Positions 52,162 through 64,000 of a DNA stretch of 64,000 bases are shown here, in pieces. A program made the translations under genes and the position numbers. This DNA is from Phenylobacterium sp. (GTDB lineage: Bacteria > Pseudomonadota > Alphaproteobacteria > Caulobacterales > Caulobacteraceae). Every line of letters begins with the position of its first letter. Positions within the stretch are counted from its first letter, which is position 1. Below the pieces are notes generated by a model. It was not told the DNA's origin. It worked only from the letters and a program-made list of their open reading frames with translations, and made no database searches. The stretch covers positions 248,001 to 312,000 of the forward strand of contig NZ_SSMX01000026.1 in the NCBI RefSeq assembly GCF_004799515.1, read 5' to 3'.

Positions 52162-53625
52162 ATGACTATCGCTCTTACTGCGCCGCGCGCCACTGAGCTG
52201 AAGCCGCGCATCGTCGTCTTTGGCGTGGGTGGGGCCGGCGGCAACGCGGTCAACAACATGATCGAGGCCGGGCTGGAAGGCGTCGAGTTCGTCGTCGCCA
52301 ACACCGACGCCCAGCAGCTCCAGTTCGCCAAGACCGAGCGCCGCGTGCAACTTGGCGTCCTGGCGACCCAGGGGCTCGGCGCCGGCGCCCATCCCGAGAT
52401 CGGCATGAGCGCCGCTGAGGAGAGCATCCCGGAGATCGGCGAGCATCTCGACGGCGCCCACATGGTGTTCATCACCGCCGGCATGGGCGGCGGCACCGGG
52501 ACCGGCGCCGCGCCGATCATCGCCAAGTGCGCCCGCGAGCGCGGCATCCTGACGGTGGGCGTGGTCACCAAGCCCTTCCACTTCGAGGGCCGCCACCGGA
52601 TGCGCCTGGCCGACGCCGGCATCGCCGAGCTGCAGCGCTACGTCGACACCCTGATCGTCATCCCCAACCAGAACCTGTTCCGGGTCGCCAACGAGCGGAC
52701 CACCTTCGCCGAGGCCTTCGGCATGGCCGACCAGGTGCTGCACTCGGGCGTGCGCTCGATCACCGACCTGATGGTGCTGCCGGGCCTGATCAACCTCGAC
52801 TTCGCCGACGTCCGTACGGTGATGACCGAGATGGGCAAGGCGATGATGGGCACCGGCGAGGCGACGGGCGACGACCGCGCCCTGATGGCCGCCCAGAACG
52901 CCATCCAGAACCCGCTGCTCGACGAGGTCTCGCTGAAGGGGGCCAAGGCCGTGCTGGTCAACGTCACCGGCGGCCTCGACATGACCCTCTTGGAAGTCGA
53001 CGAGGCGGCCAACGCCATCTCCGAGCAGGTCGATCCGGAAGCCAACATCATCTTCGGCGCGGCCTTCGACCCGTCGCTGGACGGCATGATCCGCGTCAGC
53101 GTGGTGGCCACCGGCATGGATGGCGCCTCGATCGCCGCCATCGAGCCCAAGCTCGAGCGCCGGCCAATGACCGCGCCGCCCCTGCGCGTGCCGGAAACCT
53201 CCTACGCGTCCGCCGCCGCGCCGCTCGCGCCGGAACCGGTCGCGGAGCCCGTGCTGGCCGCCGCGCCCGTCGAGGAAGAGCAGCCCGACCTCTACTCGGC
53301 CCCCGTGGCCGCCGCGCCGGCGCCCGCGCCGGTGGTGGTCCAGCCGATCGCCCGCATCGTCGACCCGGCCGTCGCCGAGCCGCAGGACGAGCCGCTGTTC
53401 GCCGAGCCGGCCTATGAGGAGCGGAAGCCCCGCGGCGGGTTCCTGAGCCTGTTCGGCGGCCGCCCCCGCTATGACGCCCCGCAGCCGGCCGCTCACGCGC
53501 CGGCTCCGCGCGCGGCGCCGGTGCGCGGCGGGGCCCAGCCGCTGGAAGCCGCTGCGCCGCAGGAAGAAGCCCAGCAGGGCGAAGACCTCGAGATCCCGTC
53601 CTTCCTGCGCCGCCTCGCGAACTAG
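52162..53625 (+). CDS. ftsZ: Cell division tubulin homologue FtsZ
   Basis: 487 residues. GTPase core with [16 protein letters not shown], the tubulin signature GGGTGTG (109-115) and [12 protein letters not shown] disordered, Pro/Ala-rich linker of about 150 residues and the conserved C-terminal peptide [13 protein letters not shown] follow. The long linker is typical of Caulobacterales. ATG 52162 chosen; an in-frame TTG five codons upstream falls within the ribosome binding region. Confidence 0.97.
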   Translation: MTIALTAPRATELKPRIVVFGVGGAGGNAVNNMIEAGLEGVEFVVANTDAQQLQFAKTERRVQLGVLATQGLGAGAHPEIGMSAAEESIPEIGEHLDGAHMVFITAGMGGGTGTGAAPIIAKCARERGILTVGVVTKPFHFEGRHRMRLADAGIAELQRYVDTLIVIPNQNLFRVANERTTFAEAFGMADQVLHSGVRSITDLMVLPGLINLDFADVRTVMTEMGKAMMGTGEATGDDRALMAAQNAIQNPLLDEVSLKGAKAVLVNVTGGLDMTLLEVDEAANAISEQVDPEANIIFGAAFDPSLDGMIRVSVVATGMDGASIAAIEPKLERRPMTAPPLRVPETSYASAAAPLAPEPVAEPVLAAAPVEEEQPDLYSAPVAAAPAPAPVVVQPIARIVDPAVAEPQDEPLFAEPAYEERKPRGGFLSLFGGRPRYDAPQPAAHAPAPRAAPVRGGAQPLEAAAPQEEAQQGEDLEIPSFLRRLAN

Positions 53626-53650
53626 CTGTAAAGCCAAATAAAACCGATGG

Positions 53651-53690
53651 CGCCGCGGTGGCTGAAAGGCTTCCGCGGCGTCCTTCGTTT
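53651..53690 (+). terminator. Hairpin after ftsZ, possible partial terminator
   Basis: Perfect 8-bp stem (53651-53658 CGCCGCGG with 53673-53680 CCGCGGCG) with a 14-base loop, then TCCTTCGTTTTC. The T-run is weak, so it may attenuate rather than stop transcription into lpxC. Confidence 0.5.
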
Positions 53691-53845
53691 TCGGACTCCG
53701 TTAACCGAAACATTGCGAAACAGGGATTGTTTTGCTGCGGCGCACCAGCTTGCTTAACGCAGGACTGGGCGCCCCTCGGTTTTGGGGCCGGCGCCCCAGT
53801 TCAGGGTCCCGGCGTTCCGGGGCGAGCACCAGGGGAAGGTCCAGC

Positions 53846-54754
53846 GTGGCGGCAGACGGGTTCCAGAGCGGCGCCTTCCAGCACACGGTCAAGTCTCCGG
53901 CGCTGTTCGCCGGCGTGGGCGTGCACACCGGCGAATACACCCAGGTCGCCGTGCGGCCCGCCGAGACCGACGCGGGCGTGGTCTTTGTGCGCCTCGACGT
54001 CACCGACCGCGACAACCGCGTGCCGGTCAGCCCCGAGGCGGTCTGCAAGACCCAGCTCGGCACCGTGATAACCAACGCCGCCGGCGTCACCGTCGCCACC
54101 ATCGAGCACCTGATGGCCGCCCTGGTCATGTCGGGCATCGACAACGCCGTGGTCGAGCTGGACGGGCCAGAGATGCCGATCATGGACGGCTCGTCCTGGC
54201 CGTTCCTGAAGATCCTCGACCGCGCCGGCCGCCGCCCGCAGGCCGCCGCACGCCGGTTCATCGAACTCATCGACACCGTCGAGGTCACCGACGGCGACAA
54301 GCGCGCGGCGCTGAAGCCGGCCATGCGCTTCGAAGTGGCCTTCGCCATCGAGTTCCCGACCGCCGTCATCGGCCGCCAGGAGATCGACCTGGCGATGGAC
54401 GAGGCGGCCTTCCGGCGCGAACTCGCCGACTGCCGCACCTTCGGCTTCCTGCACGAGGTCGAGGCTCTGCGCGCCATGGGCCTGGCCCGCGGCGGCACCA
54501 TGGACAACTGCGTGGTGATCGAGGGCGACCGGGTGCTGAACCCGGAGGGCCTGCGCCGCCCCGACGAGTTCGTGCGCCACAAGGCGCTGGACGCCATCGG
54601 CGACCTCTATGTCCTGGGCGCGCCGATCCTCGGCCGATTCGAGGGCGAACTTGCCGGCCACGGCATCAACAACCAGCTCGTCCGGGCGCTGGCCGCGCGG
54701 CCCGACGCCTGGCGCGTCGTCACCTTCGCCGACGAAATCGACGTCGCGGTCTGA
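53846..54754 (+). CDS. lpxC: UDP-3-O-acyl-N-acetylglucosamine deacetylase
   Basis: 302 residues from GTG 53846, which has a strong AGGGGAAGG seven bases upstream and gives the normal LpxC length. Zinc ligands are His in ATIEHLMAAL, and His and Asp in FVRHKALDAIGDLYVLG; the catalytic His is in GHGINN. Commits the pathway to lipid A. The frame is open upstream to 53732, but that stretch lacks similarity. Confidence 0.94.
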   Translation: MAADGFQSGAFQHTVKSPALFAGVGVHTGEYTQVAVRPAETDAGVVFVRLDVTDRDNRVPVSPEAVCKTQLGTVITNAAGVTVATIEHLMAALVMSGIDNAVVELDGPEMPIMDGSSWPFLKILDRAGRRPQAAARRFIELIDTVEVTDGDKRAALKPAMRFEVAFAIEFPTAVIGRQEIDLAMDEAAFRRELADCRTFGFLHEVEALRAMGLARGGTMDNCVVIEGDRVLNPEGLRRPDEFVRHKALDAIGDLYVLGAPILGRFEGELAGHGINNQLVRALAARPDAWRVVTFADEIDVAV

Positions 54755-54868
54755 TTAAAACGCCAGGATCGGGCGCCGCGTGGTCGCAGGCGCGCGGCCT
54801 TCGTTTGCGCCGTCCACGCCCTGGTGTAGAAGCGATGTTCCGCGTGGGGGCGCGCGTCGTCTATTGAG

Positions 54869-56005
54869 GTGAAGGTGTTCTTGCTTCGCAATTCGTGGGC
54901 TCGCCCCCAAGCGTTCACCAAGGGGGCGCTCGTCGCCATTCTTTGCGGCATGGCTGTCGCCGGCTGCGGCGGCATCCATAAGCCCGCGCCAAAGGCCAAG
55001 CTCGCCTATGAGGAGCGGCCGGTGGAGCTGCTCTATTCCACCGGCGCCGACCGCATGGACCGGCACCTGTGGAACCAGGCGGTCGAGTACTTCCAGGAAG
55101 TGGAGCGCCAGCACCCCTATTCGGAGTGGTCGCGCCGCTCGATCCTGATGCAGGCCTTCGCCCACTATCAGGCCAACAACTATGACGAGGCGATCGCCGA
55201 CGCCGACCGCTTCCTGTCGCTCTATCCCGGCAATGCGGCCGCGCCCTACGCCCACTATCTGAAGGCCATCTGCTACTTCGAGCAGATCGTCGACGTCGGC
55301 CGCGACCAGGCCGCCACCGGCGAGGCGCTGGAGAACCTGCGCGAGGTGGTCTCGCGCTATCCGCACACCGAATACGCCCTCGACGCCCGGCTGAAGATCG
55401 ACATGGTCAACGACCAGCTGGCCGGCAAGGAAATGAACATCGGCCGCTGGTACCTGCGCCAGAACGACACGCTCGCCGCCATCAACCGCTTCAAGACCGT
55501 GGTCGAACGCTATCAGACCACCAGCGACGCCCCCGAGGCGCTATACCGCCTGGTGGAGGCCTATCTGACCCTGGGCCTCACCGACGAGGCGTCGAAGAAC
55601 GGCGCGGTGCTGGGCTACAACTACCCTGGGGACCGCTGGTATAGCGACGCCTACGCCCTGCTGACGTCCAAGGGCCTGCGCCCGCAGGAGGTGCCGACGG
55701 TCGTCTCCAAGCGCAGCGTCTTCCACGCCGCCTTCACCAAGGACAAGTCGACCACCATCGCCCCGCCGGGCGGCGACAACCCGACCGCGGCCGCGGCGCT
55801 GGCGACGAAGAAGCCCGACGGCGCGGCGCCGCTCGCGCCTGCCGCCGCGCCGACCCCGGATGCTGACGATGCGCCGGCTACGCCGCCGAAGAAGAAGCGC
55901 AGCTTCTTCCACATCCCGTTCACCGGCGGCGGCAAGACCGACGAGAGCGCGCCGCAACCGGATCCCACCCCGACGCCGGTCACCTCCGCGCCGACGGGCC
56001 CATAG
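54869..56005 (+). CDS. bamD: Outer membrane assembly lipoprotein BamD
   Basis: 378 residues. Lipoprotein signal with lipobox VAGCGG (Cys about residue 33), then TPR-like repeats (NQAVEYFQEVERQHPYSEW, ANNYDEAIADADRFLSLYPG, ENLREVVSRYPHTEYA) of BamD/ComL. A Pro/Ala-rich extension of about 100 residues makes it longer than the 245-residue E. coli protein. GTG 54869 start; GTG 54875 is also possible. Confidence 0.92.
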   Translation: MKVFLLRNSWARPQAFTKGALVAILCGMAVAGCGGIHKPAPKAKLAYEERPVELLYSTGADRMDRHLWNQAVEYFQEVERQHPYSEWSRRSILMQAFAHYQANNYDEAIADADRFLSLYPGNAAAPYAHYLKAICYFEQIVDVGRDQAATGEALENLREVVSRYPHTEYALDARLKIDMVNDQLAGKEMNIGRWYLRQNDTLAAINRFKTVVERYQTTSDAPEALYRLVEAYLTLGLTDEASKNGAVLGYNYPGDRWYSDAYALLTSKGLRPQEVPTVVSKRSVFHAAFTKDKSTTIAPPGGDNPTAAAALATKKPDGAAPLAPAAAPTPDADDAPATPPKKKRSFFHIPFTGGGKTDESAPQPDPTPTPVTSAPTGP

Positions 56006-56116
56006 CTCTCGACATCTTCCGCCGGGCGCAGGTGATTGCGCCCGGTTGGCTATGAGAACAAAAAGTGATCAAATGCCGGCGGCGGCGCCGTCTGGCCGCC
56101 GATTCGAGGCCGCGCG

Positions 56117-57814
56117 ATGCTGATCGGATTGTGGATCCGCGACGTTGTCCTGATCGAGGCCCTGGACCTGTCCATCGGGCCGGGCCTGACCGTGCTGACC
56201 GGCGAGACCGGGGCCGGCAAGTCGATCGTGCTCGACGCCCTGGGCCTGGCGGTGGGCGCGCGGGCCGAGGCCGGGCTGGTGCGCCGCGGCGCGGCCCAGG
56301 CGGCGGCCTCGGCGGTGTTCGCCCCCGCGCCCACCCATCCGGTCTGGGACCTGCTGGAAGAGAAGGGTTTGAGCTACGCCCGCGACGAGGACCTGGTCCT
56401 GCGCCGCACGCTGTCGGCCGATGGCCGCAGCCGCGGCTTCGTCAACGACCAGGCGACCGGCGTCGGCGTGCTGAAGGAGATCGGCGAGGCGCTGCTGGAA
56501 GTGCACGGCCAGCACGAGACCGTGGGCCTGCTCGACGCGCGCACCCATCGCCCACTGCTCGACGCCTTCGGCGGGCTGGAGCCGCAGGGCAGGGCGGCGG
56601 CCGAGCGCTGGCGGGCCTGGCGCGCGGCGAAGGAGGCCGTGGAGGCCCTGCGCGCCGAGGTCGCCCGCGCCGACGCCGAGACGGAGGAGCTGACCCTTCG
56701 CCTGGCCGAACTCGACCGGCTCGACCCACGCGAGGGCGAGGAGGCGGAGCTGGCCGAAGAGCGCGCCATCCTGGGCGCGGCGGAGAAGGCCATCGCCGAC
56801 ATCGCCGCCGCGCGCGAGGTGTTCGACGGCCTGGCGCCGCGCACAGCCGCCGCCGTCCGGGCCCTGGACCGTGCGCGCGAGCGGGCGCTGCTGGCCGGTG
56901 CGGCGGAGGGCGGGGCTGCGGTGAAACGCCTGACGGAAGCCTCCGCCGCGCTCGACCGGGTGCTGATCGAGGCCGCCGAGGCCGAGGCGGCGGTCGACGC
57001 CGCCGCGGAGGCCTTCGACTTCGAGCCCGATCGCCTGGAAAAGGCCGAGGAGCGGCTGTTCGACCTGCGGGGCCTGGCCCGCAAGCTGGGCGTCAGCGTC
57101 GAGACCCTGCCGACCCTGCGCGCCCGCTTCGCCGAACGGCTGCAGGCGGTGGAAAGCTCGGCCGACGCCCTGAAGGCCGCGGAGGGCGCCCTGGCCGCCG
57201 CCCGCGAGGCCTATCTGGCCGCCGCCGGCGAGCTTTCCGCCTCGCGCGCCGCCGCCGGCGAACGGCTGGCCGGCGCGGTGATGGCCGAACTGGCCCCGCT
57301 CAAGCTCGACAAGGCCCGCTTCCGCGTCGCCGTCGCGGGCCTGGCGGAGGACAAGGCCGGACCCAACGGCCTCGACCGGGTGGCCTTCGAGATCGCCACC
57401 AACCCCGGCGCGCCGTTCGGGGACCTGGGCGCCATCGCCTCGGGCGGCGAGCTGGCCCGCTTCGCGCTGGCCCTGAAAGCGGCTCTGGCGGGGCGCGGCG
57501 CGGGGCCGCAGCCGCTGATGATCTTCGACGAGGTGGACCAGGGCGTGGGCGGCGCGGTCGCCGACGCCGTGGGCCTGCGCCTGAAGCGCCTGGCGGATGA
57601 AGCCCAGGTGCTGGTGGTCACCCACTCCCCGCAGGTGGCCGCGCGGGGCGACGCCCACTGGCGCATCGCGAAGGCCGGCGAGGGCGAGCGCCTGCGCACC
57701 ACGGTCGAGCCGCTCGCCACCGCCGAGCGCGAGGAAGAACTCGCCCGCATGCTCGCCGGCGCCGAGATCACCGACGCCGCCCGCGCCGCGGCCCGCGCGC
57801 TGATCAAGGCGTAG
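56117..57814 (+). CDS. recN: DNA repair protein RecN
   Basis: 565 residues. SMC-like ATPase: Walker A LTGETGAGKSIVLDAL (about residue 30), GQHETVGLLD, a central coiled coil rich in Ala/Glu/Arg, the signature AIASGGELARFALALKAAL and Walker B LMIFDEVDQGVGG, then VVTHSPQVAARGDAHW. Acts in double-strand break repair. Confidence 0.96.
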   Translation: MLIGLWIRDVVLIEALDLSIGPGLTVLTGETGAGKSIVLDALGLAVGARAEAGLVRRGAAQAAASAVFAPAPTHPVWDLLEEKGLSYARDEDLVLRRTLSADGRSRGFVNDQATGVGVLKEIGEALLEVHGQHETVGLLDARTHRPLLDAFGGLEPQGRAAAERWRAWRAAKEAVEALRAEVARADAETEELTLRLAELDRLDPREGEEAELAEERAILGAAEKAIADIAAAREVFDGLAPRTAAAVRALDRARERALLAGAAEGGAAVKRLTEASAALDRVLIEAAEAEAAVDAAAEAFDFEPDRLEKAEERLFDLRGLARKLGVSVETLPTLRARFAERLQAVESSADALKAAEGALAAAREAYLAAAGELSASRAAAGERLAGAVMAELAPLKLDKARFRVAVAGLAEDKAGPNGLDRVAFEIATNPGAPFGDLGAIASGGELARFALALKAALAGRGAGPQPLMIFDEVDQGVGGAVADAVGLRLKRLADEAQVLVVTHSPQVAARGDAHWRIAKAGEGERLRTTVEPLATAEREEELARMLAGAEITDAARAAARALIKA

Positions 57815-61701
<3,887 letters not shown>

Positions 61702-61838
61702 CAGGAGGTCGGCGCTGGCGAAGGCGAATCCCAGCAGTCGGTGCGGCTTGAGGGGCAGGACGGAGGCCTCGCGTGGAGGCTCACCCTAGCCCAAGCGCCC
61801 TTAACCGCCGGTTTCGCGGCTGGCGAGAAGTTTTGGAG

Positions 61839-62324
61839 CTACCAGCGCGGGGAGAAGATGTTCTCGATGCCCTGGAACAGGAAGTCGCCGGCCGCCACGC
61901 CGACAGCCATCTGGCCGGCGTTGCGCAGGAAGCCGCCCAGGCCGCTGTTGGCGGCGAAGGGGCTCGACTGCACCGGGCCGCCGCCCTGGCCGGCCCAGGG
62001 ACCTGCGCCATAGCCAGCGGGTTGGCCAATCGTCCCGCCCGGATCGCCCCAGACGTTGGGCCGCGGCGCGGGCGCCGGCGGCGGGCTCGCCTGCGGGGCC
62101 AGGAACGAACTGGATGCCCCGCCCTGCGCCGCCAACTGCGCCTGAGCGGCGTGCAGGGCCTGGTCGGCCAGGATGACGTGCTGCACCAGGAGGTAGGCTG
62201 CGTTCGGGTTGGCGCGGATCGTGTCCTCGATCATCGCCGCGGCCTCGGCGTCCTTGGTGACGATCGGGGTCTGGGCGAGGTCGGACAGGAAGCTTTGCAG
62301 GATGGCGCGTTCGTCGGGGGTCAC
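61839..62324 (-). CDS. DUF2076 protein
   Basis: 161 residues. DUF2076 features: MTPDERAILQSFLSDLAQ at the start, ANPNAAYLLVQHVILADQAL, a Pro/Gly-rich middle, and a C-terminal Gly-rich hydrophobic segment (GGFLRNAGQMAVGVAAGDFL). Some members are periplasmic ligand-binding proteins; no signal peptide is seen here, so the location is uncertain. Confidence 0.85.
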   Translation of the reverse strand: MTPDERAILQSFLSDLAQTPIVTKDAEAAAMIEDTIRANPNAAYLLVQHVILADQALHAAQAQLAAQGGASSSFLAPQASPPPAPAPRPNVWGDPGGTIGQPAGYGAGPWAGQGGGPVQSSPFAANSGLGGFLRNAGQMAVGVAAGDFLFQGIENIFSPRW

Positions 62325-62474
62325 GGGGCGGGTCTCCGGTTAGGACGCCGAGATCTGGGCGCCTCGCCATAGCATGGGCGCTGGCGCCTCGCGAAGATCG
62401 TCACAGGGCTTCGGTATGCCTAGCGCCGCCCGCCGGACTCGCACGATGCTGCCGGCGTTCCGAGGAGGCTCTTG

Positions 62475-63170
62475 ATGGCGCGCGCCGAAGTCCTGGGCTG
62501 GCGGCGGTTCCTGGGGCCGCTGGGTCCGCGCCCACGGTTGACCGCCGGCACGGCGGCCGGCGCGATCGTCGGCGTCGCCCTCATCTGGCTCGCGCCGCAG
62601 ATGCACGCCAGCACTCGGGCGATCCTGGCCTGGGACGCGCTGTCGCTGACCTTTCTGACGCTGATGTTCCTGAACATGCTGCGCCACACGCCCACCGACA
62701 TCCGCGCCCAGGCGGAGATCGACGACGAGGGCCGCGGCGTGATCCTGGCCCTGACCCTGGCTGCGGCGGCGGCCAGCATCTGGGCGATCGGCGCGGAGCT
62801 GTCGCTGGCCAAGGACGCCCACGGCTTCCTGAAGGCGGGGCACATCCTCCTGGCCTTCATCACCGTGGTGGCGTCCTGGCTGACGGTGCAGATGATCTTC
62901 GCTCTGCACTACGCCCACGAGTGGTACGGGGTGGACGAGGACGATGGGGCCAGCGATTCCGAGGGGATCGAGTTCCCCGGCCATCAGCCGCCCGACTACT
63001 GGGACTTCCTGTATTTCTCCGTGGTGATCGGCGTGGCCTGCGCCACCGCGGACGCCAACATCACCTCGCGCGGCCTGCGCCGGCTGGCCACCGTGCATTG
63101 TGGGGTGGCCTTCGTGTTCAACACGATCATCGTCGCCCTCACCATCAACCTGACGGCGGGGTTGTTCTAG
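62475..63170 (+). CDS. DUF1345 membrane protein
   Basis: 231 residues with four to five transmembrane helices. Family patterns: HASTRAILAWDALSLTFLTLM, RAQAEIDDEGRGVILALTL, LLAFITVVASWLTVQMIFALHYAHEWY and PDYWDFLYFSVVIGVACATADANITS. Function unknown. GAGGAGG precedes ATG 62475; an in-frame TTG one codon earlier is possible. Confidence 0.85.
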   Translation: MARAEVLGWRRFLGPLGPRPRLTAGTAAGAIVGVALIWLAPQMHASTRAILAWDALSLTFLTLMFLNMLRHTPTDIRAQAEIDDEGRGVILALTLAAAAASIWAIGAELSLAKDAHGFLKAGHILLAFITVVASWLTVQMIFALHYAHEWYGVDEDDGASDSEGIEFPGHQPPDYWDFLYFSVVIGVACATADANITSRGLRRLATVHCGVAFVFNTIIVALTINLTAGLF

Positions 63171-63175
63171 CGAGA

Positions 63176-63201
63176 CCTCCTCCGCCTCGCGGCGGAGGAG
63201 G
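63176..63201. terminator. Bidirectional hairpin between convergent genes
   Basis: Perfect 11-bp stem (63176-63186 with 63191-63201) and a 4-base TCGC loop, lying between the end of the DUF1345 gene and the end of the convergent cold-shock gene. No T-tract on either strand, but its symmetry and position suit a shared terminator. Confidence 0.7.
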
Positions 63202-63212
63202 CGCGCCTTAGC

Positions 63213-63788
63213 CTAGTCGTTGACCCGCAGGTTCGTCGCCGAGGTCTTGCCGCTGCGACGGTCGGCTTCCAGGTCGTAGGCCACGTGCTGGCCTTCGTTC
63301 AGGCCGCGCAGGCCCGCCTGTTCCACCGCCGAGATGTGCACGAACACATCCTGGCCGCCGTCGTTCGGCTGGATGAAGCCGAACCCCTTGGTGGGGTTGA
63401 ACCACTTCACCGTGCCCGAGCCGGCGCCGGCCGGATCGCCCGAAGGACGCCCACCGCCACCGCCACCGCCGCCGCCGAAGCCGCCGCCGCGCGGACGGTC
63501 GAAACCGCCGCCGCCGCCGCCCCGCGGGCGGTCGAAGCCGCCGCCGCCGCCGCCGCCACGAGCCGGGGCCGCGCCCTGGCCGGTGACCACCAGCTGGCCC
63601 GCCGAAAGCTTGCCGGACCGCCGGTCCTGCTCGAGTTCGAAATTGACCAGATCGCCTTCATTCAGGCCGCGAAGGCCTGCCTGTTCGACGGCTGAAATGT
63701 GGACGAAGACGTCGCTTCCGCCGTCGTCCGGTTGGATGAAACCAAAGCCCTTAGCGGTATTGAACCACTTGACCGTGCCGCTCGCCAT
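63213..63788 (-). CDS. Double cold-shock-domain protein with Gly/Arg-rich linker
   Basis: 191 residues. Two cold-shock domains: residues 1-70 ([27 protein letters not shown]) and about 123-190 ([27 protein letters not shown]). Both keep RNP1 (KGFGFI) and RNP2 (VFVHIS). Between them is a linker of about 50 residues with repeats of [13 protein letters not shown] and RGG, which would be flexible and may bind RNA. Two-domain cold-shock proteins are typical of Caulobacterales (CspC/CspD). ATG 63788. Confidence 0.9.
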   Translation of the reverse strand: MASGTVKWFNTAKGFGFIQPDDGGSDVFVHISAVEQAGLRGLNEGDLVNFELEQDRRSGKLSAGQLVVTGQGAAPARGGGGGGGFDRPRGGGGGGFDRPRGGGFGGGGGGGGGRPSGDPAGAGSGTVKWFNPTKGFGFIQPNDGGQDVFVHISAVEQAGLRGLNEGQHVAYDLEADRRSGKTSATNLRVND

Positions 63789-64000
63789 TCGCCTGACCTA
63801 ACCGAGATAGAGTGCCTCACCGCCCTCAGAACGAGGACGTCCGGACCCCGAGTTTGGCGGTCCGTGACAAACTATGTAGCTGGCGAAATGCCAGGAGGCC
63901 AGCCGCGCCGTGACAGAAGAGCGCAATCGGCCTATTGGAGCGCCCCTCCTTTTGCTTGTTGACCTCGCGGGAACCTGGTCCGTTGAACAGCATCTGCGTC
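63789..64000. other. Region upstream of the cold-shock gene, no gene seen
   Basis: Should hold the promoter and 5' leader of the cold-shock gene (minus strand). I find no convincing coding sequence. The window ends here. Confidence 0.4.

Noticed and set aside
53732-53845. Longer lpxC start at 53732
   Set aside because: The added 38 residues lack LpxC similarity, and GTG 53846 has a strong ribosome binding site and gives the normal length.
63460-63560. CRISPR-like or satellite repeat
   Set aside because: The repeats are GGC/CGC codon runs of the Gly/Arg-rich linker in the cold-shock gene; there are no spacers.

Overview
The window is about 68-70% GC and comes from the chromosome of an alphaproteobacterium. 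The gene order around the division and cell wall (dcw) cluster, the FtsZ/FtsL/BamD sequences, a two-domain cold-shock protein, and CtrA- and CcrM-type sites (TTAA-N7-TTAA, GANTC) before ftsZ point to Caulobacterales (a Caulobacter or Phenylobacterium relative). This is inferred from sequence character only.

Region 1 (1-22.3 kb). After the 3' end of a phospholipase C gene, I read a 21.4-kb genomic island inserted in the 5' end of dusA. A displaced dusA start (891-956, ending in a codon-aligned copy of the DusA I-A-P-M-M-x-W-T segment) marks the left edge. The functional dusA, with an AT-rich replacement start, marks the right edge, and a broken tyrosine integrase lies beside it. The cargo is mostly oxidative metabolism. 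A nine-gene overlapping operon (12078 to 4007, minus strand) holds a CtaG-type assembly factor, a PQQ alcohol dehydrogenase with the Asp-x-Asp lanthanide signature, a cytochrome c lipoprotein, CoxB fused to cytochrome c, CoxA, CoxC, a small membrane protein and two more cytochromes c. It reads as one periplasmic alcohol-to-oxygen chain. A divergent pair carries a DUF2231 membrane protein and a second quinoprotein (sorbosone/glucose dehydrogenase type). Further cargo is a thiamine-diphosphate pyruvate-oxidase-like enzyme, an SDR, DUF421, a DksA-like protein, DUF763+DUF6880, and an ATP-dependent DNA ligase with exonuclease III. All five broken genes I found, apart from the displaced dusA start itself, lie inside this island.

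Region 2 (22.3-33.1 kb). Ordinary chromosomal genes: dusA, a retropepsin-like protease, DUF1289, a hotdog thioesterase, a phospholipase D-like protein with an endonuclease/exonuclease/phosphatase-fold protein, a TonB-C-like protein, a two-subunit acyl-CoA dehydrogenase, an AmpD-like amidase, PaiB, two small secreted proteins and RNase P RNA.

Region 3 (33.1-60.2 kb). A complete dcw cluster: mraZ-rsmH-ftsL-ftsI-murE-murF-mraY-murD-ftsW-murG-[secreted metallophosphoesterase]-murC-murB-ddl-ftsQ-ftsA-ftsZ, then lpxC, bamD, recN and ligA. Most junctions overlap by 1-8 bases (35 for ddl/ftsQ). The mraZ upstream region holds a perfect DnaA box, a CtrA half-site and a GANTC site. The ftsZ upstream region holds a perfect CtrA box and a GANTC site.

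Region 4 (60.2-64 kb). An EAL-domain protein, DUF2076, DUF1345 and a double cold-shock-domain protein.

The most interesting part is the island's respiratory operon. Its CoxA lacks both the D-channel glutamate (Trp271) and the K-channel lysine (Ala347) while keeping all metal ligands, and it sits in one transcription unit with a putative lanthanide-type alcohol dehydrogenase.
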